A program made the position numbers and the translations under genes. Positions 31,961 through 42,894 of a stretch of 64,000 nucleotides of DNA are shown here, in pieces. The notes under the pieces are model-generated. The model saw nothing but the letters and a program-made list of their open reading frames with translations. It was not told the DNA's origin and searched no databases. The stretch's first letter is position 1; each line of letters starts with the position of its first letter. The stretch comes from Bretschneidera sinensis (lineage: Eukaryota; Streptophyta; Magnoliopsida; Brassicales; Akaniaceae). The stretch covers positions 79,040,320 to 79,104,319 of the forward strand of contig CM043702.1 of assembly GCA_023935145.1 (NCBI GenBank), in the 5' to 3' direction.

Positions 31961-32776
31961 CAACTTATCACTGTTAAAATTTTTACCCATCCCACTTAAA
32001 TCTTTAAGTCATCTCAGTTTTGTCCTCTTTTTAATCACTGTAATTAATAACATTATTGTCATTACATTACTCCTAGAGATTTTAAGAACATATATTTAAT
32101 CATCAGTTATATGTTTTCCCTTCTTACAACTCACTACCCTACACTCCTCCCATTCGCCCTCCTAATCCCAAAAACAACACCACCCATTTTATTCATAGAA
32201 ATTTTTACTATCATTACCAAGACTAAATTACCTTAATTTTGATCTATTAAGCAAAAAAGATTTTTACAAAACCTCTTTACTCTTTAACTCACCTTTACAT
32301 CATTTCATTTATAAAATCATATTATCACCAATCTTTATCTTCCTCTACTTCTTTATAAGTATTAGAATCTTTATCTTACCCTTTTCAAGTTATTGTTTAT
32401 CATTCCTTCTTCTACTCATCATAATTTTTATCATTACTAGTGATTCACGTTTCATTCATAATTAATTTACATAACTTTGCTCATTTGAAAATTTTAAATT
32501 TTCTGGAAAATCAACCAAACAACACTTTCCACATCTCAATTTTATCAAGCACTACCATTTCCCATAAGGTTTATTAAAAATCTAACAACCTCTACTAGCT
32601 TAATCATCATTGATAATATCCTCATCAATTATTCAACATATATGGTCTATAGTCTTTACAGTCTTCCAAAAGTATCTTAGCCCTTAGCTTTTGCTCGCAC
32701 TCTAATACTCTTTTCCTAACGTATACAGCTAGTAAAAACTTCACAAGTTCTTTCAATTACTTATCTATATCACAAT
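31961..32776. other. AT-rich, purine-poor spacer, no gene seen
   Basis: The plus strand is rich in T, A and C with few G. No open frame has family resemblance. It continues across the Sirevirus insertion at 42,895, as the ACAAT duplication shows. It might be decayed LTR sequence in reverse orientation, but I cannot show this. Confidence 0.6.
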
Positions 32777-33090
32777 TATTGACCCTCACCCGTATTTTAA
32801 TGATGACAAAACACAACTGTTATTTTACTAACTAAGTGTAGTAAGCAACAAAAGCGTTCAACCAAGGATCAGTGTTCAACCAAGGATCAAAGTTCAAGAA
32901 CTCAAACCGAATCAAAGTATCAAGTGAAGACTGAAGAACTAGTATAGGTTTAAGGTTTTAGAACCAATGTAAGTCTCACTTATACACTGTAATAGCTTGT
33001 TCAATGGTTCGAACAAAAAAGGTTTTCTAAACCGATCGTTTTAAAACAAACATTTTAAATTAAAACAGAAAAACTGGGTTTGAAGATAAC

Positions 33091-33251
33091 CCAGTCGACT
33101 GGGTCATTCATACCAGTCGACTAGTAAAACGGACAGTAAGTCCCCAGTCGACTGGATGAAAAATACTAGTCGACTGGATACCTAGAAGGTCTGAAAAACA
33201 TGATTTTTTCAAGTGAACCCAGTCGACTGGTATCACGACCTAGTCGACTGG
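33091..33251 (+). repeat. Palindrome array CCAGTCGACTGG in the Sirevirus 5' LTR
   Basis: Six copies of a 12-bp palindrome: 33,091-33,102, 33,113-33,124, 33,144-33,155, 33,166-33,177, 33,219-33,230 and 33,240-33,251. Three are perfect; three have one change in the outer part. Spacing is 9-41 bp between copies. The last copy ends 94 bp before the TATA box. Confidence 0.95.
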
Positions 33252-33345
33252 CAGTTCAAAAATATGACCATTGGACTCCAAATCTGAATGTTTTAAAGCA
33301 AATCTTTTTCAAATTAAAGTCCTAACGGCCATATTAATTGATTGT

Positions 33346-33353
33346 TATATAAA
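33346..33353 (+). promoter_or_regulatory. TATA box of the Sirevirus 5' LTR
   Basis: TATATAAA followed by CCCATTC; the same text occurs in the 3' LTR (42,320) and in the second Sirevirus LTR (63,796). Transcription probably starts about 30 bp later. Confidence 0.75.
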
Positions 33354-33916
33354 CCCATTCATTTAAGCATTCAATAACAAGCTGCATACATTCAAAAAGA
33401 GTTGATCTCACATAATCAAGTTTTTATACTCTTGAAACACAAAAAGCTTTGAAATATTCTTATTGAGCCATTCTTCAAGCTTTACTTTGAAAGAGAGACA
33501 TTATTCAGTTGTATAAGCTTCCATTAGCTGTTTCTCTACTATTTACTTTACATCATCTTTGTAAAGGGATTACTTCCGAAAGGAAGGGGATTACTTCCGA
33601 GAGGAAGGGGATAGCTTCGAAGAGGAAGGTATTGTAAGGTTTGTACAACACCGGGAAAGTTGTACGACTAAGTTACTTAGTGGATTACTTCAAGGAGTTC
33701 CTTGAAGAGAGTGGACGTAGGGTCGGAACGAATCCGATATTGTCGAACCACTATAATTTGAGTTTGCATCCTCTTCTCTCTAAACTCTTTAGTTACAACA
33801 CATTACTTGTTTTAATTGTTTGCTGCTTATTCGTTTTTATAAACTTGTATTAATTCCGCAAAAAGTTTTAAAAACCCAATTCACCCCCCTCTTGGGTTGA
33901 AACCTCGATCTACAAT

Positions 33917-33928
33917 TGGTATCAGAGC
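33917..33928 (+). promoter_or_regulatory. Primer binding site, initiator Met-tRNA type
   Basis: TGGTATCAGAGC two bases after the 5' LTR end. Confidence 0.92.
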
Positions 33929-33969
33929 TTAGTTCTCTTATTTAAGCTTAAAATCCTTGAGTTGATCCA

Positions 33970-35000
33970 ATGGCAGCAAATAGCCACTCTGAGGGACACT
34001 CTTACACTAGACCACCTTTGTTCAATGGCTCCAATTATAGCTATTGGAAAAATAGAATGAAAATCTTTGTCGAAGGACAAGATTACAATCTATGGAGAAT
34101 CATAGAAGAAGGACATAGAATTCATTCAAAAGAAACAGTTATAGGAGAGACTCTTCATACAATGCCTAAACTCAAAACTGAGTACACTGACGAGGATTGT
34201 AAAACGATGTCTCTCAATAGCAGAGCAACAAGTATGTTACATTGTGCATTAGATATTTCTAAATATAATAAAATATCTGCATGTGTTTCTGCTAAAGAGA
34301 TATGGGACAAATTACAATTCACATATGAAGGAACTAGTGAAGTAAAAAAGTCAAAAATTTACATGCTAATTTCTGAGTATGAATCATTTAAAATGTCTCC
34401 TGACGAAATTATTTCTGAAATGCACTCACGGTTCACCACTATTATAAATGATTTAAAACTGCTTGGTAAGAATATTGAGGAGGTTGAACTAACCAGAAAA
34501 ATCTTGAGATCTCTGCCACCAGAATGGAAACCGAAGAGGACAGCCATACAGGAGGCCAAAAATCTTGACAAACTGGATGTTAAGACACTACTTGGGTCAT
34601 TATTGACGTATGAGATAGAAGAAATGACTCCCATCGTCAATAATGATGAGAAGAAGAAAAATTATATTGCTCTCAAAGCTTCTACAAGCAGCAAAAATAT
34701 GGAATCAGAAAAAAAAGCTGAGAGCAGCGAGGAAGATAGTGAAATGGTATTGATCACCAAATGATTTCACAGGTTCTTGAAGAAAAGCAAGAAACCTTAC
34801 ACAAAAGATTCCACTCCGAAAAAGGAACTGCTTATGTGCTACGGCTGCAAGAAGCTCGGTCACATTAGAGCTGATTGTCCAGTTTCAAACAAACCATACA
34901 AAGGCTTTAAAAAGAAAGCCATGGTAGCAACTACCTGGAGCGATGACAAAGAAGATGAGTCATCAGACAAAGAAATCAGATACGAGGAAATCACCAACCT
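33970..35000 (+). pseudogene. gag: Sirevirus gag
   Basis: Begins at the ATG at 33,970 with RPPLFNGSNYSYWKNRM early on, the hallmark of SIRE-type Gag, followed by the capsid helices (EIWDKLQFTYEGT, RKILRSLPPEWKPK). A TGA at 34,762-34,764 is the first break (LITK then FHRFLKK). A zinc knuckle CYGCKKLGHIRADC (C-X2-C-X4-H-X4-C) is intact at about 34,834-34,877. The frame is continuous into pol, so Gag and Pol were one polyprotein. Confidence 0.92.
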
Positions 35001-36003
35001 TTGTTTGATGGAAATCGACGATGAAAGTGAGGTAACATGTTCTCCTTTTTCTAAAAATAATATTGTGAGTAGTAGTGAAGAATTGCTAAAAGTAATAAAT
35101 GAAATGCATGAGGAATTGAAGAAATTTGATTCTAGAAATTCTGTTCTCAAGAAAGAGGTATCATCTCTCTCTAAAGAGACGATAAGTCTTAGAGAAGAAA
35201 AAGAAAAATTATCATCTTTACTATATGATTCTTCTTAAGATTTTCTCAAAGATGAAAATGAGAATTTGAAAAATAAAATTTCTGAATTAAATAGCACTAT
35301 ATCAAGACTTATGCTTGGTAAAGAAAAACTTGATGAAGTGCTTTCTTCTCAAAGATTAAGTGGAGGAAAATCTGGTGTAGGATACTCTCCTTTGGGAAAG
35401 CAAAAATCAAAAGAGAGCTTATTCATGAAAGCCTCATGTGTAAGTGAAGCCTCTACTTCAAGAAACCCTAGCAAGATTAAAAGCACTCCCTCATTAAATG
35501 CTAGGAATTCAAATGTTCATCCAAAAATGAAGCAACCTAGAAATTCACATGCTTATATGTATGCACACTCTAGAAATGGTTATACACATCCTAGAAATAA
35601 CCAACATGTACATAATCAACATATGAATTCTGCACATGCTCATCCTAGGAATTACCATCATGGTTATCCTAGAAATAATTTGCATACATAAGCTAGCATG
35701 TATCCTAGAATGTATCATCATTCATTTTCTGGAAATGACATGCATTTTCATACTCCTTACCATAGAAACTTGTATCCTAGGAACTATTATCCTAAGGATT
35801 ATAGGAATGCACATGTAAAATATCCTAGAAATTTTAACTACTGTCATCCTAGGATTGTGCATCGTCAATATGTCCATAGATCACCATATACTGTTAAGAA
35901 AGTTTGGGTTCCAAAAGGAACCGTGTTTTCTAGGACTAACCCCGAAGGACCCAAGAAATTTTGGGTGCCTAAAAGTGCTATCGTATATCCTTGTGTGATG
36001 TAG
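35001..36003 (+). pseudogene. Sirevirus gag-pol linker: coiled coil and His/Asn/Pro/Arg-rich repeats
   Basis: Same frame as gag. First an acidic, Leu-spaced coiled coil (about 35,060-35,340; stop TAA at 35,236-35,238), then a stretch rich in His, Asn, Tyr, Pro and Arg (35,540-35,870) made of more than ten short units such as HPRNN, YPRNY and YPRNF. Stops at 35,689-35,691 and 36,001-36,003. Two WVPKG/WVPKS blocks close the region. A linker is expected here in Sireviruses; its function is unknown to me. Confidence 0.8.
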
Positions 36004-37590
36004 ATTTGCCTCCACACCAAGGAGAAAGGTAACTGTTGGTACCTTGATAGCGGATGCTCGAAGCACATGACCGGTGATAAAAGCGTATTCAAGGACCTAA
36101 CTCTAAGAGATGGTGGACTTGTGACCATTGGAGACAATACTAAAATAAAGATCATCGGGCATGGAAAAGTCGGTAATGATTTCTCAACCTTAGATAATGT
36201 ATTGCTAGTACAAGGCCTTAAGCCAAATTTACTTAGCATTAGTCAGTTATGTGACAAAGGATACAAAGTCACATTTGAGACCTCTCATTGTCTAGTTATA
36301 GACATCAATAGCAACAAGATCAAATTCATTGGCCATAGACATGAAAATGTCTACATAGTTGATTTGAAATCCTTGCATTCTGAAAATGAAAAATGTTTTC
36401 CTGCTTTTAGTGAAAATCCATGGCTATGGCATATAAGGCTTGGTCATGTAAACATGAACTTGCTAAAAATCATTTCAAGAAAAGATTTAGTTATTGGACT
36501 TCCTAAAATCAATTTTGAAAAAGACAAAGTATGCAATGCTTGTCAAATGGGAAAACAAACTAGAATTTCTTTTAAAGCAAAAAATGTAGTTTCAACTACT
36601 AGACCTTTGGAACTTTTGAATATGGACTTATTTGGTCCAATTAGTACCATTAGTCTAGGTGGCCATCAATATACTCTTGTTATTGTTGATGACTATTCAA
36701 GATATACCTTTGTTATTTTTATTGCTTACAAGGATGAAGCTTTCAAAGGATTTGAAAAGTTTTGCAAAAAGGTACAAAATGAAAAAGAAATTTGTATTTC
36801 AAGCATAAGAAGTGATCATGGCAAAGAATTTGAAAATCAAAGCTTTTCAAAATTTTGTGATGAAAATGAAATTAATCACAACTTTTCAGCTCCTAGAACT
36901 CCTCAACAAAATGGAGTTGTTGAGAGGAAAAATAGAGTTCTAGAAGAATTTTCAAGAACTATACTTTGTGAAAATAGTTTACCAAAATACTTTTCGGCTG
37001 AAGCCGTGAATACTTCTTGCTATATATTAAATAGAATTTTGATAAGGCCTCTGCTTGATAAAACTCTATATGAACTATGGAAAGGGAGAAAGCCTAATAT
37101 TTCCTATTTTCGTGCTTTTGGTAGTAAATGCTTCATCTTAAATAACAATAAAACTAACTTGGGTAAATTTGATTCCAAGACCGATGAAGGAATATTTTTA
37201 GGATATTCAACTACTAGTAAGGCTTATAGAGTCTTCAATAAGAGAACTCTAGTGGTAGAAGAATCTGTGCATGTAACTATTGATGAATCTAGCCCAATGA
37301 GTAGTAGAGAAGTTTCCTTTAAAGATGATGCAGATTTTATTCCAAGAATGGAAACTCCTACTCCCATTGTTGACCCAAAAGGGAGTTCACCTCAAGCTAA
37401 TGAAGAGATGAAAACTCCCAATTTGGACCAACCATCCTCAAGTCAACAAGAGGAAAGTCTACCCAAGGATTGGAGGTATGTAAATTATCATCCAATTGAT
37501 CAAGTGATTGGTGATCCTTCACAAGGGGTAAGAACTCGCTCTTCCATTAGAAATATTTGCAATTTTGTAGCTTATTTGTCTCAAGTATAA
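36004..37590 (+). pseudogene. pol: Sirevirus protease and integrase
   Basis: Protease: WYLDSGCSKHMTGD, active-site Asp codon at 36,046-36,048. Integrase: zinc region WHIRLGHVNMNLL and CNACQMGKQ (about 36,427-36,555), catalytic Asp in NMDLFGPI, Asp in IRSDHGKEF and Glu in QQNGVVERKNR, all present. The C-terminal part includes FGSKCFILNNN and GIFLGYSTTSKAYRVFN. The frame is fully open from 36,067 to a TAA at 37,588-37,590. Confidence 0.95.
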
Positions 37591-39126
37591 CCTAAGACAT
37601 TTATAGAAGCTGAAAAAGATAATGATTGGATAATTGCAATGCAGGAAGAGATAAATCAATTTGAGAGAAACAATGTTTGGAAACTAGTTCCAAGACCTAA
37701 AGATCATTCAATAATTGGAACTAAATGGGTGTATAGAAATAAAATGGATGAAAATGGTATAGTAACTAGAAATAAGGCTAGACTAGTTGCTAAGGGATAT
37801 AATCAATAAGAAGGAATAGACTTTGATGAAACCTATGCTCTTGTAGCTAGATTAGAAGATATTCGAATGTTATTAGCCTTTGCATGCTTTAATAAATTGA
37901 AGCTATTTCAAATGGATGTGAAAAGTGCCTTTTTAAATGGCTTTATAGAAGAAGAGGTTTATGTTGAGCAACCTCTTGGATTTGAAAATCCTAGTCTTCC
38001 AAATCATGTCTACAAGCTTTCTAAAGCTCTATATGGGTTGAAGCAAGCTCCAAGAGCATGGTATGAAAGACTAAGTAAATTTTTGATTGACAATGATTTT
38101 GTAAGAGGTAGAATAGACACAACTCTCTTCACAAAAACTCACAAAAATGACACTTTGATAGTTCAAATATATGTTGATGATATTATATTTGGTGCTACTA
38201 ATGAATCTATGTGTCAAGAGTTTGCAAAGTGCATGCAAGGTGAATTTGAAATGAGCATGATGGGAGAACTTACCTACTTCCTTGAACTTCAAATCAAGCA
38301 ACTAAAAGGAGGCATCTTCATCAATCAACAGAAGTACATTAAGGACCTACTAAAGAGGTTCAGGATGGAAAGCTCAAAGCCACTTGGAACGCCTATGAGC
38401 ACAACTACTAAACTTGATCTTGATGAAGGAGGTAAAACTGTAGATTCTAAATATTATAGAAGCATGATAGGTGCTTTACTTTATTTGACTGCAAGTAGAC
38501 CTGATATAATGTTCAGTGTATACATGTGTGCTAGATTTCAGGCTAATCCTAAGGAATCACATGTAGTTGCAGTGAAAAGAATCCTTAGATATCTACAAGG
38601 AACCCAAACCATAGAATTATGGTACTCTAGAGATTCATCTTTTGAGCTTGTAGGTTATTCAGATGCTGATTTTGCTGGATGTAGGTTAGATAGAAAAAGC
38701 ACAAGTGGTACATGCCAATTCTTATGAGCTATGTTAGCCTCTTGGTTTTCCAAGAAACAAAATCCTGTTGCACTATCAACCGCCCAGGCAGAATACATTG
38801 TAGCCGGAAGTTGTTGTGCTCAAGTATTATGGATGAAACAACAACTAGAAGACTATGACATGCACTTCAAAAACATTCCAATATTTTGTGATAATACTAG
38901 TGCTATCAACCTAACCAAGAACCATATTCAGCACTCTAGAATAAAGCACATAGAAATAAGACATCATTTCTTAAGAGACCATGCTAAAAAAGGTGACATA
39001 AGACTAGAATGCATTCCTTCAGAAGATCAAATAGTTGACATTCTTACAAAACTTCTAGGTGAAGCTAGTTTCTGTAAGATAAGAATGTTAATGGGATTGT
39101 TGGATTATGATAAACTGAATATCTGA
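37591..39126 (+). pseudogene. pol: Sirevirus reverse transcriptase and RNase H
   Basis: Same frame. RT starts WIIAMQEEINQFERNNVWKL; a TAA at 37,807-37,809 replaces Gln in KGYNQxEGIDFDE. QMDVKSAFLNG, LYGLKQAPRAWYERL and the catalytic YVDDIIFG (YVDD codons 38,170-38,181) are intact. RNase H has VGYSDADFAG, FCDNTSAINL and RHHFLRDH. A TGA at 38,725-38,727 sits where Gly is expected. The natural end is the TGA at 39,124-39,126. Confidence 0.95.
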
Positions 39127-39787
39127 TTGCTTCATAATTCATCATTTGCATGTTTGACATCTAGTGAAAGAGTATTAATTTTTGTTTAAATATCACCCTC
39201 ACACAAGATGTCATAGATAAACAAATTTTGTGGTATATTTAAAGACTGGAAATTTTCATAAGGGTCCAGTCGATTGGTGGATCTATACCAGACGGCTGGT
39301 AAGTCACTACTCTTTCATCCAGTCGATTGGTAAGTCTCTGTCTCTTCTTCCAGACGACTGGTAAATCTATCCAGAAGTTTGGCATCTGTAGACCCTGTTT
39401 GGAGCCAACTTTTTGAAAATCAGTTGTCATCCAGTCGACTGATCAATTCAATCTAGTCGACTGTATTCTTACTGTCAGTTCACCCAGTCGACTGGTATGG
39501 AAACTGTTCATCTTTCCAAAGCTACCCAGTTAACTGGTAACTCGACCAAGTCGACTGGTATCGCGATTCTATATAAAGGACTGTTCATTTTTCTGATTTT
39601 TTACGCCATTTTCGAGCACCCCTGTTTTCTCTCTCTAGAAAAATTCACCATTTTGATCCAAAAACCATCCAAACTTCATCTAAATACACCGATCTACTCA
39701 TCAACAAAGAGATTTTTGACTTTCTACGGTTAAAATCTCTTATTTTCACCAAAATCCTTTTTCCCCAAAAACTCATTTTTCTTCAAA
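39127..39787 (+). other. Sirevirus intergenic region between pol and ORF3
   Basis: No protein gene. Contains nine degenerate copies of the LTR palindrome (39,265-39,558), a TATA box, and a pyrimidine-rich leader up to the ORF3 ATG. The frame at 39,497-39,733 has no family resemblance. Confidence 0.8.
39265..39577 (+). promoter_or_regulatory. Candidate internal promoter: palindrome array plus TATA ahead of ORF3
   Basis: Copies of the CCAGTCGACTGG family at 39,265, 39,287, 39,319, 39,350, 39,431, 39,453, 39,484, 39,526 and 39,547 (one perfect, others one to three changes). TATATAAA follows at 39,570-39,577, 11 bp after the last copy and about 210 bp before the ORF3 start. The array resembles that of the LTR, and the TATA distance differs (11 against about 94 bp). 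Promoter activity is inferred. Confidence 0.5.
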
Positions 39788-41005
39788 ATGAGTGATAAGA
39801 TCTGTGTAAAACTCACAACAAGTGGACCTAATGCACCTAAAAAGCCAAGGTCTTCAAAATCTTCTGCATCGGAGCCGGGAGGAAAGGGAGCAGCAGGCTC
39901 ATCTAACAGAATGCCCAGAACAGAGTTGGAGGAAACTCTGTTTTCCAGTCCGGCTGCTCATATGAGGTATAACTCTGTAATCTGTAATAAAAAGATCATG
40001 ACGGGTAGACTTGTTGATTTCGACTCTATTCGTCATGGAAATTTTGATATTTTACCAGCATTTGAGGCAATAAATATGACCCCACTGGTCAGAATACATG
40101 AAAAATATTACCCGCGACTGATTCACTAGTTCTACGCGAACTTGGTGAAGCCCAGTCCTCTGGCTCTGAGATTCAGAACCAAAGTCAGCGATGCGGAGTT
40201 TGAGGTCAACACTGACCTCTTAATGAGCATACTGAGAATCCCATTAAGAGGGATTCAGTGGAGTCTGGATGGATGGCCAGACAGCTTTAACGTCGAGGCA
40301 GCCTGTCAGATAGTCAGGGGAGACCCTAACTATGTGTACAGACCCACTACATTTCACACGTGTAGTGACATGCCCCTCGACTCAAAGATGTTTAAGCTGA
40401 TTGTCAGTTAGACCATCCACCCTAGACTCGGGAGTCGATGGTATCTATCTAAGATAGATACGGTATTGATTTGGTGCCTTAAATCTGGGCACCACTTCAA
40501 TATTTATCCTCTGCTGCTCGCCAACATGATAAATGGTGAAGCGAGCGACTCTGGGTGTCTTCCTTACGGGATGCTCATTACACTCATACTCCAGCACTTC
40601 CGGGTGCCTCTGTCAGCCTCCGAGGCTCAGGATATTGGATCGACGGACATCAACAATGTCTCATCATTGAAGAAGATGAGATGTACGGTTCGAGACGGCT
40701 TTCTCTATCCAAAAGCCGGGAAGCGCTTACGGATACGAGGAGATGAGAGTGATGATGATGAGGAGGAGGAAGCTGCTGCCTATGCTGATATAGACACTGA
40801 CACCCGAGCACCTCCGATTAGTGACTCTAGTACTGGCCTGACTGGATACAGAGATATACTTCAGGCTATCTCGAGCCTTCAGATGACAATGGAGTCCGGT
40901 TTCCAGTCCATGCAGTCGGAGTACCAGAGATTGAGCTCCTCCATCGACCACCTACGGGACAACTTCGAGTTACATCGAGAGCACACCCGAGGGTTCCCTA
41001 GCTGA
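39788..41005 (+). pseudogene. Sirevirus ORF3 (env-like position)
   Basis: One frame of 405 codons plus stop, from ATG at 39,788, with only two in-frame stops (40,127-40,129 and 40,409-40,411). It opens with a Ser/Lys/Pro-rich segment, followed by a globular part (GRLVDFDSIRHGNFDIL, FYANLVKPSPLALRFRTK, ASDSGCLPYGMLITLILQHF) similar to plant retrotransposon extra-ORF proteins. Then come an acidic DDDEEEE stretch (about 40,754-40,775) and a C-terminal coiled coil (LQMTMESGFQSMQSEYQRL). I see no signal peptide or clear membrane span, so 'envelope' refers to position only. Function is unknown. Confidence 0.75.
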
Positions 41006-41716
41006 GATTAGGGAACTTCTTCGTGTTGGCTCGGACTCTCCCGCTCCTTGAGTTTTTGATTTCCTTATTATGTACTTAGGGTTTTCCAGCTCTTATCACA
41101 TAGCACGGACATATTTTGTATTATTTTGTTTTAGTTATGGTTTTATGAAGCCTGTTTATGTATTGACTTTTTATATATGATGTTATGTTTCTATTAGCCA
41201 TATTTCATATATCTATTTACATTATTTGTGATATGTTTGCATAGTTTCAAACTGCTTTTATTCACGAAAATACTATGAAACTAATAATGCTTGTATGAAA
41301 ACTTCCGGTTTTTCTCGGGAAGGCTTCTGAAATCCAAATGAAGCCAAATTTTCGTATGCAGGTTTGTATAATCATTCTCAAGATGACTATAGTGGATATA
41401 TAGCTTATTTTTTGATTTTTAGCCCCTTTGGTTACTGTTCTCAAAACGGGGGAGAAAAATGAGAAAAACTGAGAAAATCTAAATAAAAGAAACCAATGCA
41501 TAGATTTAGGGGGAGCACTGCTCCAAAACTTATTCTTTGATTGGTTGAGTTAATTGTGGTTGGTTGATATATATATGAACTGCGTTTGTCTGTTTACAGG
41601 GTGGTTTTATTCGAAAAACAGAGGAGACTCTGTCCGATTTTTCATAAAAATCAAACACTTAGCTTTTTTATCTGTTTTCTCATCATTAGTTTTGTCATCA
41701 TCAAAAAGGGGGAGAT
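41006..41716 (+). other. Sirevirus 3' non-coding region with multiple polypurine-like tracts
   Basis: No gene. Purine tracts occur at 41,443-41,460 (CGGGGGAGAAAAAT), 41,505-41,517 (TTAGGGGGAGCA) and 41,703-41,716 (AAAAAGGGGGAGATT-type, against the 3' LTR). Several tracts before the 3' LTR are a known Sirevirus habit. Only the last is placed to prime plus-strand DNA. Confidence 0.75.
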
Positions 41717-42889
41717 TGTTGACCCTCACCCATATTTTAATGATGACAAAGCACAACTGTTATTTTACTAACTAAGTGTAGTAAGCAACAAAAGTGTTCA
41801 ACCAAGGATCAAAGTTCAAGAACTCAAACTGAATCAAAGTATCAAGTGAAGACTGAAGAACTAGTATAGGTTTAAGGTTTTAGAACCAATGTAAGTCTCA
41901 CTTATACACTGTAATAGCTTGTTCAATGGCTCGAACGAAAAAGGTTTTCTAAATCGATCTTTTTAAAACAAACATTTTAAATTAAAACAGAAAAACTAGG
42001 TTGGAAGACAACCCAGTCGACTGGGTACATATACCAGTCGACTGGTATATGAGACAGTATGTCTCCAGTCGATTGGGTCATTCATACCAGTCGACTGGTA
42101 AAACGGACAGTAAGTCCCCAGTTGACTGGATGAAAAATACCAGTCGACTGGATACCCAGAAGGTCTGAAAAATGTGATTTTTCCAAGTGAACCCAGTCGA
42201 CTGGTATCACGACCCAGTCGACTGGTAGTTCAAAAATATGACCGTTGGACTCCAAATCTGAACGTTTTAAAGCAAATCTTTTTCAAATTAAAGTCCTAAC
42301 GGCCATATTAATTTATTGCTATATAAACCCATTCATTTAAGCAGTCAATAACAAGCTGCATACGTTCAAAAAGAGTTGATCTCACATAATCAAGTTTTTA
42401 TACTTTTGAAACACATTAAGCTTTGAAATATTCTTATTGAGCCATTCTTCAAGCTTTACTTTGAAAGAGAGACATTATTCAGTTGTATAAGCTTCCATTA
42501 GCTGTTTCTCTACTATTTACTTTACATCATTTTTGTAAAGGGATTACTTCCAAAAGGAAGGGGATTACTTTCGAGAGGAAGGGGACAGCTCCGGAGAGGA
42601 AGGGATTGTAAGGTTTGTACAACACCGGGAAAGTTGTATGACTAAGTTACTTAGTGGATTACTTCAAGGAGTTCCTTGAAGAGAGTAGACGTAGGGTCGG
42701 AACGAATCCGATATTGCCGAACAACTATAATCTGAGTTTGCATCCTCTTCTCTCTAAACTCTTTATTTACAGCACATTACTTGTTTTTATTGTTTGCTGC
42801 TTATTCGTTTTTATAAACTTGTATTAATTCCGCAAAAAGTTTTAAAAACCAAATTAACCCCCGCTCTTGGGTTGAAACCTCGATCTACA
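41717..42889 (+). repeat. 3' LTR of the Sirevirus
   Basis: 1,173 bp, starts TGTTGACCC and ends CGATCTACA. It has eight palindrome copies between 42,013 and 42,225 (six perfect), the TATA box at 42,320-42,327, and the three GGGATTACTTCC-type units near 42,540-42,602. It is followed by the ACAAT duplication. Confidence 0.95.
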
Positions 42890-42894
42890 ACAAT

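Larger units (their letters stand above)
32777..33914 (+). repeat. 5' LTR of the Sirevirus
   Basis: 1,138 bp. It differs from the 3' LTR by scattered substitutions, an extra ~22-bp copy of an ACCAAGGATCA unit near 32,860-32,890, and a missing ~57-bp block in the palindrome array. Three GGGATTACTTCCGARAGGAAG-type units lie at about 33,567-33,628, downstream of the TATA box. Confidence 0.95.
32777..42889 (+). mobile_element. Sirevirus (Ty1/copia SIRE/Maximus) element, near complete
   Basis: LTRs at 32,777-33,914 and 41,717-42,889, both ending GATCTACA, with an exact ACAAT target duplication (32,772-32,776 and 42,890-42,894). It has a Met-tRNA primer site, one gag-pol frame (33,970-39,126), a third ORF after pol (39,788-41,005) and the AAAAAGGGGGAGATT polypurine tract common in Sireviruses. 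The ~10.1-kb size fits that genus. All coding damage I can see is point stops, with no frameshift, so the copy is fairly young, though the first TG of the 5' LTR is TA. Confidence 0.95.

Noticed and set aside
31796..31990. Cys-Val repeat open frame on the minus strand
   Set aside because: It is a translation of the CA/GT microsatellite.
33091..33251. Regularly spaced palindromes resembling a CRISPR array
   Set aside because: The repeats are only 12 bp, spacing is uneven (9-41 bp), the spacers are conserved between LTRs, and the DNA is plant nuclear. They are LTR promoter repeats.
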